Positions 12,356 to 24,400 of a stretch of DNA of 64,000 nucleotides are shown here, one piece after another (the first letter of the stretch is position 1; each line of letters begins with the position of its first letter). The notes beneath the pieces are model-generated. The model saw only the letters and a list, made by a program, of their open reading frames with translations, ran no database searches and was not told where the DNA came from. Source of the stretch: Pegea sp. RAD2-039. Taxonomy: Eukaryota > Chordata > Thaliacea > Salpida > Salpidae. Made by a program: the position numbers and the translations under genes. The stretch covers positions 5,456,001 through 5,520,000 of the forward strand of contig JAQGEQ010000071.1 in assembly GCA_034620365.1 (NCBI GenBank). Direction: 5' to 3'.

Positions 12356-15300
12356 CTACACCATCATTAGTCGGTTGCTCAGTTGAAAAGCAGGGTCATC
12401 TTCTAAGATTAAAGGTGATTTCAGATGAAAATATTCTAAGATATTTCGTTTTAATCCTTGATTAAAAGGATTTTCGAAAGTTGAATTGGCGTTCTTGAGA
12501 TATGAGTAACGTTTTCTGTTCATCATTTCGTTGGTGGTGATGTTAGTCAAAGCGTTGTGAATCTAAAGATAAAATAATTGAAATAAAGAGGTAACTGAAT
12601 AGTTGAAGAAATTACCGTGACACCTAGAAGGCCGAGATTAATGATAGAGAAGAACAAAAGTAAAATTCCTCCGACAAACAGAAGATTGTCCCATTCAATA
12701 AACTTGCATTTATACCAAACAAAAAAGTCTCCATATAAAAGAGTAAATGTCATACAGAAGACGAAACCAAAAAAATAATGTCTGCAAGTAATTGAATAAT
12801 ATCATCAATAATTTATTGATTAAAATAAATCCAGTTGATTTTCAAAAGAAAATTTTTTTATATCTTTAGGAAGAAGAAGCAAAATATGAAAGTAAAGCCC
12901 AAATAAAATAAGAAAACCTGTTTTTATATCCAATGTCGTTGTAAATATAAGGACAATAATGGTCGAAATGCTGCACACATCGGTTCGTAATCTTACAATG
13001 TTTTGCTCGAAATGGTTTAACCAGGCGACAAGTATGACATAATCTTTTCAACGGACTATTCGGACTTTTCCTCTCAACATAATACGCCGCCTAGTGGTAG
13101 ATTTGTTTTTTTTCAATATTTGAATAATTTTAAAATATATATATTTTTTCTCGATTTACTAAATAATTATGAAAATTTTACAAGGAGCTTAAAATATAAA
13201 TCTTAGATTGAAATATTTAGGTTTGTGATTTGACCTGCTTTAGTGCTGTGTCATAATCGTCAGTGTTTAATGGAAGAAACCCAGGATCCATTGTGTATGC
13301 TTTGAAGAGACAGAACCACATACTAATGCTGAAAATAGAAATAAACTAAAAAAGTTAACAACATAAACCAAATTACTTAAAGCTAAAAGATTTTCAAAAT
13401 AATAGAATAAAAAAGTATTTTTATAATTTCAATCAATTTGACTCACGTTATAATGAAAAATATGAAATGAGAAAACTGGAAGTTTAAAGTGTAAGGTAAA
13501 ACACGAAATAGATAACAAGGATATCCATAAAGTAAAGTTGCTGCTAACAAGAAGGCAAAAGCGTGTTTGGTCTTTCCAGGAGGGCCAAATATAATTGACC
13601 TATTTAAATAAATCAAAAATAACTGAAACAATCTCAAAAAAACTGAATTGAAACTTACTTGTAGTCAAACTCTGGGCATAAACTTGTACTTTTATCTTGT
13701 AAACGTTGGAGATATTCAATAATACTTTTATGTTTTCTTCCTTTTGCAAGCATCAAAGCTGTATTATTGTTATGATCACAAGCTTCTATGTCTACTCCAT
13801 CCTAAAAAATTGCTCAAAACTTTAAATAAATAATATCTACAATCTTAAAAACCCTAAAAATAAACTGCATCACTTCAATATTATTACATAATTATTATCA
13901 AGTACAAACCTGCTCGCATAGCAGCTGTAGGGTTAAAAGATCTCCACTAAGAGCAGCTAGATGAAGAGCATACTGACCAAAATTGTCCTTTACTTCTGGG
14001 TTAAGTCCAGTATATATCAACATCCTTGTTAACTCACAATGACCTACAAAGTGATTCATGTTATTTAGATGATAAAATGAGGGCCAGACAAACCTTTAAA
14101 CGCTGCCCAATGTAAGGCGTTGTCACCCTCTTTATCTGTTATAGATGTCCTAGCACCTTTTCCTATTAAAAAAGCAGCAAGAACTGTTTGACCATATTGA
14201 GCAGATATAATAAGAGGCGAACATCCTTTGTTGTCAATGATGTCAATTGAAACACCGTTCTAATAGATAACAAAATCATATTTTAAAGTAGTTATTAAAT
14301 GTAAAAAAATATGACAATCTATTAGTAATCAGAAAATAGAATGTCTAATAGCTGATGGCATATCTACATCAGAAATTGAAAGAAATTTGACATACTTGTA
14401 TAAGTATCTGGATTACTTGTATGTGTCCATGTACACTGGCCCAGTGAATCGGTAGAGACCCCAGTGAAGTTTTAGCAGGCATGTCTAATGGTGCCTGGTA
14501 AAATAATTCTAAAATTAAACTGTAAATTCAAAACTATTAAACAAAATGAAATGAAATAGTTCTAACTTTCTAATAATTTATAAATTGTTTTTTTACAACA
14601 AAACTATTTGAAAGTTAAAATTATAAATAATTCATCTATCACAACTGAAATATTACTTCAAATGAAAGTTAAAGTTAAACACCCAAGTTAATGTTTATTT
14701 TAAAACAGATTAAATTGATTATAGAATTTAAAAAAAAATTTTATATTATTTAAATGTTTGTTTTATTTAAAATTTTCTGAAATTGAAATTAGTGAACTGA
14801 TGATAAAAACATCTGATGTAGAAAACTTTGCTCATAAAATGTATCCAACAAAAGTCTTTAATCTTACTGACGCTTTAAGTCAAAAAAATCTAATCAGAAA
14901 TAGTTTTTAGACAATAAAACCAGAAACAAAAAAGTATCTAAAATTAATAATGAACTTGTCCTACTTTTATCTGTATAAAATAATGGAAAAGATGGACATG
15001 GCCACCAAGTGCTGCCCAGTGGATAGGAGTGTGACCATCTTTATCATATTGAAGTAATACATCCAAGCCACATTTGTCAACTAAGTTTTGAACTGGTATA
15101 AGAAATCTAAAAAGATAACAACACAAAAATGATTTCTCCTATATCCTACATATTACAAAACAGACTTATGTTTCAAATATAATTAGTTAAAAATAACTTC
15201 TTATAACAGCAAACAGAATATCAATATTTTGATAAATTCTATGTTTTAAATAAATAAACAAATTTACCCTAGCTTGCAAACATGGAATATATCTTGAAGC

Positions 15301-15392
15301 TTTTTCATTTGAGGTGTTTCTTCAGACTCTAACTCAGACTCAACATTTTCAGTATCTTCATCAAGCAGAGGTTGAGATATATTATTTTCCAT
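12356..15392 (-). CDS. ZDHHC17: Ankyrin-repeat protein S-acyltransferase (ZDHHC17/Akr1 type)
   Basis: Members palmitoylate proteins at Golgi and vesicle membranes; the ankyrin repeats recruit substrates. Eleven exons on the minus strand: 15268..15392, 14965..15106, 14396..14494, 14094..14259, 13910..14043, 13659..13801, 13447..13599, 13235..13328, 12918..13090, 12616..12781, 12356..12562. Total 1602 nt, 533 aa. After an acidic N-terminus come ankyrin repeats (about 42-260) with GHTPIHWAALGGHVHL, LPIHWASVHGHIQV, NALHWAAFKG and YALHLAALSGDLL, then membrane segments, then a cysteine-rich domain (about 366-412). The catalytic motif is DHYC (395-398) rather than DHHC, and two zinc-ligand cysteines are replaced (T387, D404). 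The C-terminal TTNEMMNRKRY and NPFNQGLKRNI match the HIP14 tail TTNERMN...SPFN.G. Human ZDHHC17 is 632 aa; this one is shorter, mainly at the C-terminus. ZDHHC13 is the alternative orthologue. Confidence 0.94.
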
Positions 15393-17143
15393 TATGAAGA
15401 TTAGTAGGAAATCGATTGAAAATTTCGTACAAATAAAACTAGATCAAAGAATTATTCTGAAAAAGTATTTGAAATAATACTAAAACTGCTGAATGTTAGT
15501 AACAAAAGTAACTACTTAAAAAAAAATAATAATCTCAATTATAAACATAAATAGAAAATATTATAATAAATTGTTTGATAAATATAAAACTATTAATATA
15601 AATTAGTAAATTTTAATTTAAAAAAAATAAACTTTTAGAGCAAAATATCAATAAACAAATTTTAAATTATTTTTTAATCTGATAATTTACTTATTATCTG
15701 TAAAAATTGTTTTAATAAACTAAAAGAGAATAATTTTATTTAATTTAGAATTCGAATCCTGAGTAAGTACATTTTAGGTTAGATTTATTATTATTTCTAT
15801 AATTAATAAACAAAATCTTTTAATTTTATTAAATTAACAATTTATTAACTACTAAAGCTCCGTAATTCTTAAATATTTCAAATAATAACAACTTAAATGT
15901 AGATGAAAAAATTCAGTAGCAAATAACGGAATTGTTTTCTTTATCTGGAAGCAATTACTTACCTTTCTTCTTTGTTTACATTTCGACGTTCAAGAACAAT
16001 GTCAAAAGCTAGAAATAGATCTTTAAATGGGACTGTTAAAATGGGACTCCCCATAAATGAGAGCAACTTTTAAAAAAATTGTTATTTACATTAAATATTA
16101 GAACCTTACAAAAGTTTTGATCGATTTCATCATAATATTTCAAAAGGCAATATAAATAAATTCTTAGAGTTTTACATTTAATTTTTTCCGCATTTCATTT
16201 GACGACTTTTTAGCTATACACCTCAAATATTTTTATTGTTTTCATAACTTTTATGACTGTAATAAACACTCGGTAATTTTTTGAATTGTTAGTATAAGTT
16301 AACAGCAAAACGATAAGAGCTTTTTGCTTTAATTTTTTACATGAGAAAACTGATATAAAGTTTTTTTTTCTCAAAAATTGCAACTCATTAATATTATTAA
16401 AATGTTTCAAAAAAACTTTACAATTCAGCTTTTAATGCTTACTTGGTATACAAACAGCTTATTATGGAATTTTCAGATGATCTTAGATTAAAAGTTTAAC
16501 AGACTAATCAACCCTTGAACTTGGTTGTAGTTTAAAGTATCAATAAAAAATAAGACTTATCGTATACTTCGTATCTATATTGTATATTTAAACTGAGAAT
16601 TATAATACTTACCTCATTTTAATTTTCAAAATCATTTCAGCAAATTTTTACTTTAAACATAAAACAAAGGTGTTAAAAAATAGCTGTTTTTATGCAAAAC
16701 CCTTGATATTAAAAAATTAAGCATTACCAATAAAATTATTGAAAAAAAATTAACTAAAGTCCTTACACAAAAAACACGACTAATAAAGACATCATTTGAT
16801 TATAAAATGCAAAAATTGTTTATTTTCTTATAAAAATAAGTAACTAAGTCGACATATAATTTGTTATAAAACTAAAAATGTCCTAACTAGTGACTAACTT
16901 GCTTCTAATTCAACAGCTTAATAAACAGTTTTTACAAGTTTAGTAGTAATTGATCTAAATGATTTTGAGCTTCTATAGCAAACTCGTTCACGTTCAATTG
17001 AACGAGAACCGGACACAAGCGGTCGATATATCATCGACTAATCTAATGTAACAACGAAGTGAAATAAGAAGTGTGAAACCAACAAAAAAATATACGATTC
17101 AAATACGTAATTGTTGAAGCATCAGAATAGAAGAAAAATGTTT
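15393..17143. other. intergenic with a possible noncoding 5' exon of the ZDHHC gene
   Basis: On the minus strand a strong donor (AAAG followed by GTAAGTAA) ends a possible leader exon at 15963. An acceptor (GATCTAG) lets the leader resume at 15438, 46 nt before the ATG. Both are inferred from splice-site fit. The part near 16990-17143 is the gamma-tubulin 3' UTR. The rest is plain AT-rich sequence. Confidence 0.35.
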
Positions 17144-18752
17144 TTAAGTCGATTTTTCTGCCCATGAAAGATAATCTTTAGTTGCTGCTGCTTCATATTC
17201 TTCAGTTAATTCTTTTACAACTTGATGTGAGTCATCCATCTCATCCAAGTTGTGAGCAAAGATTTCTTCTCGTCGGAAACCATCAAGGAAAGCACCACGT
17301 TTGCGTAGCTTTTCATACTGACTTGATGTACCGTTAAACAACCGACTAATACTCGTGTGATTGGCTAACATCAGACCACTGACCCGATGCGCTGATGGGA
17401 CATAAGGTGACTTACGTGCCAGAGCCACCTAAAATTTATTCATATTTTCAGCTCTTTAACTGAAGTAAATGTTTTTGTCGATTGTAAGTTATAAATTATT
17501 AAATAACAAATTGAAACGTGAAACTTTTATTAAATATTAAAAACTTAAAGTCACACCTGAATACTAGCTGGTCCCCATGGTATAAATTGAGCTAATTTTC
17601 TTTCACGAATCCGTTGAAGACTTTTGTGAACTTGGGTAGGATCAATTTCACCTTGTATAATGTTCAAAATTGAAATAAAACAATGTTTATTCGTACGTTC
17701 TCTGCCCGTATACACCATCATGTTCTTGGGTTGAAGTAACCGTCTCATCACATCAAGTACAGTGGTTTTACGAACAGATGTTGGAGCCTGATCAGTTACT
17801 AATGGTGTGTAGCCAGTCATCAAATAATGTAATCTGAGACAATTTTATCAATTTTTAAATCTAATCACTTTAATCTGTGACTTAAAAGTTCCAATAAAAT
17901 TTTTAAATCACTTTCTGTAAGTTATTATCAAACTAAATTAAGTAATTTTGTAAGTTACCTTGGGGTTGGAATTAAGGATGCCACCAAGCCAACAAGATCA
18001 TTATTCATATATCCAGGATATCTTAATGTTGCTGTACTTGCAGACATAATAGTTGAAACCATTTTATTAATTTGTGAAAAGGTTGGATTTGGAATATGTA
18101 ATCTTTCTGTTGCTATGCTATTTAAAGCATTATTATCAAGTACAACAACAGCATCAGCATGTAAAGTCAATCTTTTCATAGTCAACATTGTATTATAAGG
18201 CTGAACAACTACATCAGAGACTTCATTTTGATTTGGGAACACACTATAAGTTTGAATAAGCTTTTTTGGATACCTATCATTCAATTTTTCTAACAAATAT
18301 GATCCAAGACCAGAACCAGTACCACCAGCAGTTGAATGACACAACATAAATCCTTCTAAATTATCTGAACCATCTGCTTCCCTATCAATGATATCAAATA
18401 ATTGTTCATGAAGTTTTTCACCAGAATGGTAACCAGATGCCCAATTATTACCAGCACCACCTCCAAATGGTGATAAATAAATATTTTCAGGGTTATAGAG
18501 ATTTGCATACTGTGAAGATTTTATAGTATTAATAACTCGAGGTTCTAAATCAACTAAAACAGATCTAGGAATATAATGATCATCATCAGCTTGATAGAAG
18601 AATACATCTTTTCGATCTGTACCATCAGTTGCAAAGTCCTGGAGGATACCATCTTCTCGTATACCGTGCTCTTCACACAGTTGTTTCCAAAATTCAAATC
18701 CAATTTGATTACCACATTGTCCAATTTGTAGGGTTATTATCTCTCTTGGCAT
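17144..18752 (-). CDS. TUBG1: Gamma-tubulin
   Basis: Gamma-tubulin forms the gamma-tubulin ring complex that nucleates microtubules at centrosomes and spindle poles. Three exons, 17959..18752, 17557..17833 and 17144..17428, give 1356 nt and 451 aa, the same length as human TUBG1. The start [19 protein letters not shown] is nearly invariant. The tubulin signature [13 protein letters not shown] is intact, as are the phosphate-binding [13 protein letters not shown] and the family-specific [17 protein letters not shown] and [20 protein letters not shown]. Introns are 125 and 128 nt; the first splits an arginine codon (AG/A) and the second is in phase 0. Nothing is missing. Divergence from human is concentrated in the last 90 residues, as is usual. 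Confidence 0.99.
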
Positions 18753-21422
18753 TTTAATTTGTAAAAAATAGAAATTCTAGATAAAAAACTAGAAATTTTT
18801 AAGTAAAAAATCAAATTATTTCAAACTTTTTGAATATTTATATATATTATATTTTTTAATTTATTTTATAATCAGCTAAAACATCTTTATTTGACAAATT
18901 AAAAGAATTTATTACTTCTTAATTAAATTTTTGTAATAATCAGAAATAACTTTATAAATTTATAATCTTCTATAATATAAATAATTATTACAAAATTATT
19001 TTCTGGCTTTAATTATTCAAACCTTTTAGTTAAAAAAAAAAATAAACACTTTATGGTTTTTTTTCAATTAAAGAACCTTAATCTAAACCAAGTTTACATA
19101 ATAAAAATATTCTAAAAACTTTTGTTAAATTATTAATTGAAAGTAAAAAAATACTTGTTAATATTAATACTAATGTATAATAATTTATAAAAAAAAACCT
19201 TTGTAATAAAATAATTAATGATAATACTTGATATATTGATATCTATAAAATAATATTTTTAAATATCTTTAATTTTAAGAAATATTTAAAAAGTGTTTGA
19301 TAAGAATTATTGAAGATAAAACTTATAAAAAAAATCTACTTATTAAAACAATCAGATAAAAAATACTATTACTAATATAAATTTATAGAAAAGATTTACT
19401 AACAAAACTATCTAAAAAAATTTAACAATTTACAAGTTTATTTTAAATATCGTTTCGCAAATTGCCACAATTTGAAATAATAACAAAAAGGTAGTTTACA
19501 GTTCGGCCACAGAAAATAACTATCGCGAGGGATAGATAATAAATGCTCAAAAATGTGGTTTATAAATATTTTTAAATCTACTGAATTGTAGTAAATCGAA
19601 AGCTTTACACATCTATTACTACCTGTAATAAATATTGTTTTGACAAATCAACATAAGGTTGAATAAAATACACATGTAACCCAAGAAGAGTTGAAAGAAT
19701 TGACAAAAATGTAATCAAACACAAATTCTAATATATAAACAATAAAACAAGCTTCATTAATTTATAATAAACAAATAATTACAAAATTTAAGTTTTGTTA
19801 ATTTACGTAGTCTGTAGTAAAAGTACTTTGTTATTATTTCAGTAATGATATTTTTAATCTGATCTTGAAACATTTCAATGAGAGTACTTTAACTAGTTGA
19901 AATTGAGTATGCTTATATAGAATAAATCAGCTAAACCTTTTTTTAGAATGTTTTCAAAATATTTTCTATTAAAGTAGACAAAACTTAAGTAAGTTGCAGC
20001 TATTTGTTTAGTAACATCACTAATGATGACAAAAAGGTTAGAACTAGACCTATTAAGAGCAACATCACCAGTATTAAAGTTTTAAATTGTATTCTTCCTA
20101 TCAAAATAGATACTTTAGATGTTTTTTGAGATGATATTTATATAGTTAAACTTCCGTATACTTTATAAACAGCTTAGATCATGTTAAGAGCATGTTAAAT
20201 GAAGTTTAACAAACACTTGAAATGTTCAATACACTCTTTTATTATAATATTTTACAAAAACATGCTTTAGACAATTTTTTAGCTAGTTGGTGTTAGCACT
20301 TTCAGCTTAAATTTGTAAATAAAGATATTTATCAATTGCGATATTAAAAAAGAAAAATCATTTTCTTTAATACGAAAGCTTTAATAGAAAAATGAATTTT
20401 GATCTTGACGTATACTTAAAAGAATCTTAAAATATCCTCTTTCATTTTTAGTTAGTCTATAATCTACTTTTCAATGGTAAAAACTGAGCTTTAGTTGAAA
20501 TATTTTTTAATAGTTTTGAGCAAAAATAGAAATAAGTTTTACTAAAATTAAAAGTAGAGATTTTATGTAACTTTGGAAACTGATGACTAAAAAATTAAAA
20601 ATTGGATATTTTTGATTTTTCAGTTTATGCTGATTCATTTACTTGATGTGTATTTAGTGAAATCACTACAAAATAAAATAATTAAGTATTTTTTTTATTA
20701 ATTATTCGTCAATTAAAAAAATTCACAGAATTAAAAAATAATTACAGTCAGAAACCTTCAAAATATTTCAAAAAATATTTGCAAAATTGAAGAAAGGAGG
20801 AAAATGGACTTTTTTGCATTTGGAAGATCTATTTTTTGATAAAAACATCTCTATGATTTAAAAATAGATAAATAATTTTGTTTAAAAAGGATGGAAGACT
20901 CGAAAAGAGCGAAGGTATTAAAAACTTTAATCAATACAAAACGATTAAATGAATTAGAAAACTCTTTTATTAGCTTATTTGGCATAAATTAGGAGAGATA
21001 AATTAGGAAATTAAATATGGAAGCCTTAAGTTTTAATTAAGAGTAATTAAATTGTGTGCAAAATTAATTTGATTCTGAAAATTGTAATTTAACATCACAT
21101 CCAATTTTCAAGAAAAACCGCTTTTGATGCAATCAATCAGGTAAGTTGATACTTCCTTTTTGTTGAATGGATTCGCATTCTTAATCGTTCTTCTAAATCG
21201 TAACCAGAAAAAGTCTAGAAATTCAAAGAAAATAAGATCTTGCAAATTGAAAAAAAACCTTTTAGTAGTTGCTCTTTAGTTTCAATAACCAATAAAAATA
21301 CTTTAAAAGTAAATAGATTAAATCTATAATTGAATAATGGGTAAGTACAAACACTTAACTCAAAATACTTTATTAGAAAGCTAACAACAAACTAAAAGTT
21401 TATTTTAAAAGTTAAACTCTTA
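18753..21422. other. intergenic, nothing recognised
   Basis: AT-rich sequence between gamma-tubulin and TTC39; the left part would hold the gamma-tubulin promoter and leader. No coding exon or RNA gene seen. Confidence 0.55.
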
Positions 21423-24400
21423 TCAAGAAAATTTCGAATATTTTTTGGAACTCACAGCAGTTTCTTCTAAATGTTCAATTCCTTTTTTACTATTTGATTG
21501 AAGATAAATCAATGATATTTCAAAATAAGCGAAAGGAGTAATATGAGAATCGTTTGAAATATCCTCTAAAGCAAGCTGTTTAAACAATATTCTTATCAAA
21601 ACATTTTCACAAAAACCTAAAAAGAAGAAACAAACTTGAGCTGCTTGCTGAAAGTATAACAGCGATGTTTCAATTTCTTTTAAACATTTATAAATTCCAC
21701 CAAGTACTAGATATTTGATTGCATTTAACTGAGGGTTACTGACGTTTTGACATTCTAAAAAAATATAAAATAAAGTTGTTGATATTAATTCTTTTAATAG
21801 AAATTTAATTATAACTTCTCTATACTCTGAGATTTCTTTTTCAACAAACCTATGAGTAACAAACGCAAGTTTTCTTCACTACAGTCATGAAGAGTATTCC
21901 AAAGATACATGATTTCAAGAAGCAGCATCATAGAGGTCTCGTGAGATTTATCAGATGAAATCCAATTTTTTGACTATAAAACGTTGAAAACAAAACATAA
22001 TTTCATTAAAGTATGAAAGATTAGTTTTGAATCGATACAAATACTTTGTATTTATTTAGCTTAATGGAAATCTGAATAAGTGATTTAGAATTTAAAGTTT
22101 CTTAAACTCTAAACGATTTTAAATTTAAATTTACTAAAATAATTTTTATTTTTGAATTATGCAGCAAACATACTTTCAAAGGTTTTAAATAAGTTTTATC
22201 TACAGAAATACAAAACAGTTTATTTAAATTACCTAATTAATTGTTCTCACAATACAGAGCTAAGTTAATAATAGTAACATAATTATTGAAATTTTTGAAG
22301 AAGAACAACAAATAATTTACTTTTCTAACTATGTAGCTCTCTACTGGATTATTCTTCCTTTTAATAATTTCAGGAACTTTCTCCATAAGTGTTTTACAAG
22401 TTTCTAACTCACAGTTGACACCATAAAGTACTTTAAAAAATGTTAGTTTTATTTACTAGTAATAAAGTATAAATACCGTGGTAGTGAAACAGGATATACA
22501 ATAAAAATGTTATTTACAAATTCATGAAAACTTACAGGCAGTAAGGTAGCAATAGTAGGAAAGAATCCATACAGAGTTCTTTTTTAGGCTAAAAAAACTT
22601 GATGTTAACTTTGCAGAAAACTGATATGAATCACTAAAAGCTGTTGTAAAAACCTTTTGATATGTAGAAGAGCTTTTTTCCACTGTAACTGGAGAATATA
22701 GCACCAACCTAAATAAGTTGAAGTTGAAAACTAATTTAATTAGTGTTTGTGTCTATCGAGAGAGGAAATAAAAAATACATTGAAGAGTTTTACTAGAATT
22801 ATTTTTAAAATTGAGTAATATCAGGGTTTGACTTTAAATAGAATAAAATTACTTAAAATAGTTTTACGTTAAAAGTAACTGGCAAATATTGTAAAGTCAA
22901 CAAAAGCAGGACATTTAAAAGAAAATGTTGAACTTTTTTTCAAACAAAACTTGGATTATGCAAAATTTAGCATCAATAAAAATAACTGCATCCAGCTACA
23001 CTACTTCTGTTTGTATCTTCAGGTAATTTCTCACCTAGTTCATAAACACAAAGTACTTTAATTTCAAGTTGGATAACTGAAGCTTCATTTGCTTTCACAA
23101 GAGTTTCGATTGCGTGTTGTAGATCTTTCTGGAAAAGAACCAAGACATAAAAGCAAAGAAGAGATTTTGGTCGAAGCAGCTAAAAACATTTCATCTCACA
23201 TAACTTTAAAAGTTTAGATTTTAATTACAGATTTAGTAAAATCTTAAACGAATTGTGGCTGTAAAATAGGAATAATAAGTTTAATGAATTCAATCGAATA
23301 ATACTAAAGATACTTATGTTAAAACTAAAAAGAAGTTTTTAAACTTAATTAAAGAGAATCCAGAAAAGTTCTGACTCACAAACCGAGTCATTGAAAAGAA
23401 TAAAATGATATTTTGAATCTAAGTATCAATTAACATTTTTACTTTAGTTATTTAATGTCAACATAAAGATTTGGATTTATTTTTCAGTTGAACTTTTTCA
23501 ATTAAATTTTATTTAACCAAAAAGACAAAATCGAAAGATTTAAAATCGATAAAAAAACTGATTTTAGACAAAGAAACAGAAAAACAAATTCAATTTCAGT
23601 CAGAATTTTCAGTTTGAACAAATTCTAAAAACTAAAAAGAAGTTTTATTCGACAAATTATTTAAATTGAAACTGAAGTTATAAAAAAGATTAAAAAATGC
23701 ACCTCAAACCGGTAGACACGTGACTTAAAGAATAGAAAAAGAGCTGAGTTGGAAAACTTTGTTTCATTTTCTTCAATTATTTCCTTTGCTTTTAATGTAA
23801 TCGATAAATTATCTTCATCAAAAGCAAAAAAGGGTAACACCAGACAATAATACCAGAGAAGTGTCAGCCTGAAACCGATATGTAAAATTCAATATCATTC
23901 GCTAATAAATCAATTTTAAGTTTATTTATTTTAGAAGAACAAACATTGCTAAATGTGACTTCATATCGTTGCTTTCATATGCTTGTCGAAGGGATTCTAT
24001 TCCGACGTTTCTATCTCCATTAAATCCAACTAAAGTTGCAAGTTTTAAATATTTTGGTGGAATGAATGAAAGAACAAGATTAAAAGCTCCGTGTCCGAAA
24101 GATGCAGATCCATTTAATCTCATCAATTCTTTTTGTTCTGTTTTATCAGCGAAGTTTGCTACGGACTTATGAGGAGATGAACGAAAAAAGATCTTCTTTT
24201 TTGTGTTTCTAGATATAAAAAAATTTGATGAAATCAACTTTTGAAATCATTTTTTTTTACTTTTTGTCACTTTCAGATGAACCTCCAGTTGATGCTGATG
24301 TAACCTTCAAAAGTTAATTTGAAAATAACAAAATTTAATCCGAAAACAAAACATGATTACCATATCTGCTTGCTTCATCAACTCACGTAGTTTTTCGTGA

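Noticed and set aside
22589..22653. A 20-nt intron in TTC39 (acceptor at the first TTTTAG)
   Set aside because: It keeps frame, but a 65-nt intron ending TTTTTTTAG also keeps frame, has a normal length for this gene and gives a better alignment to TTC39.
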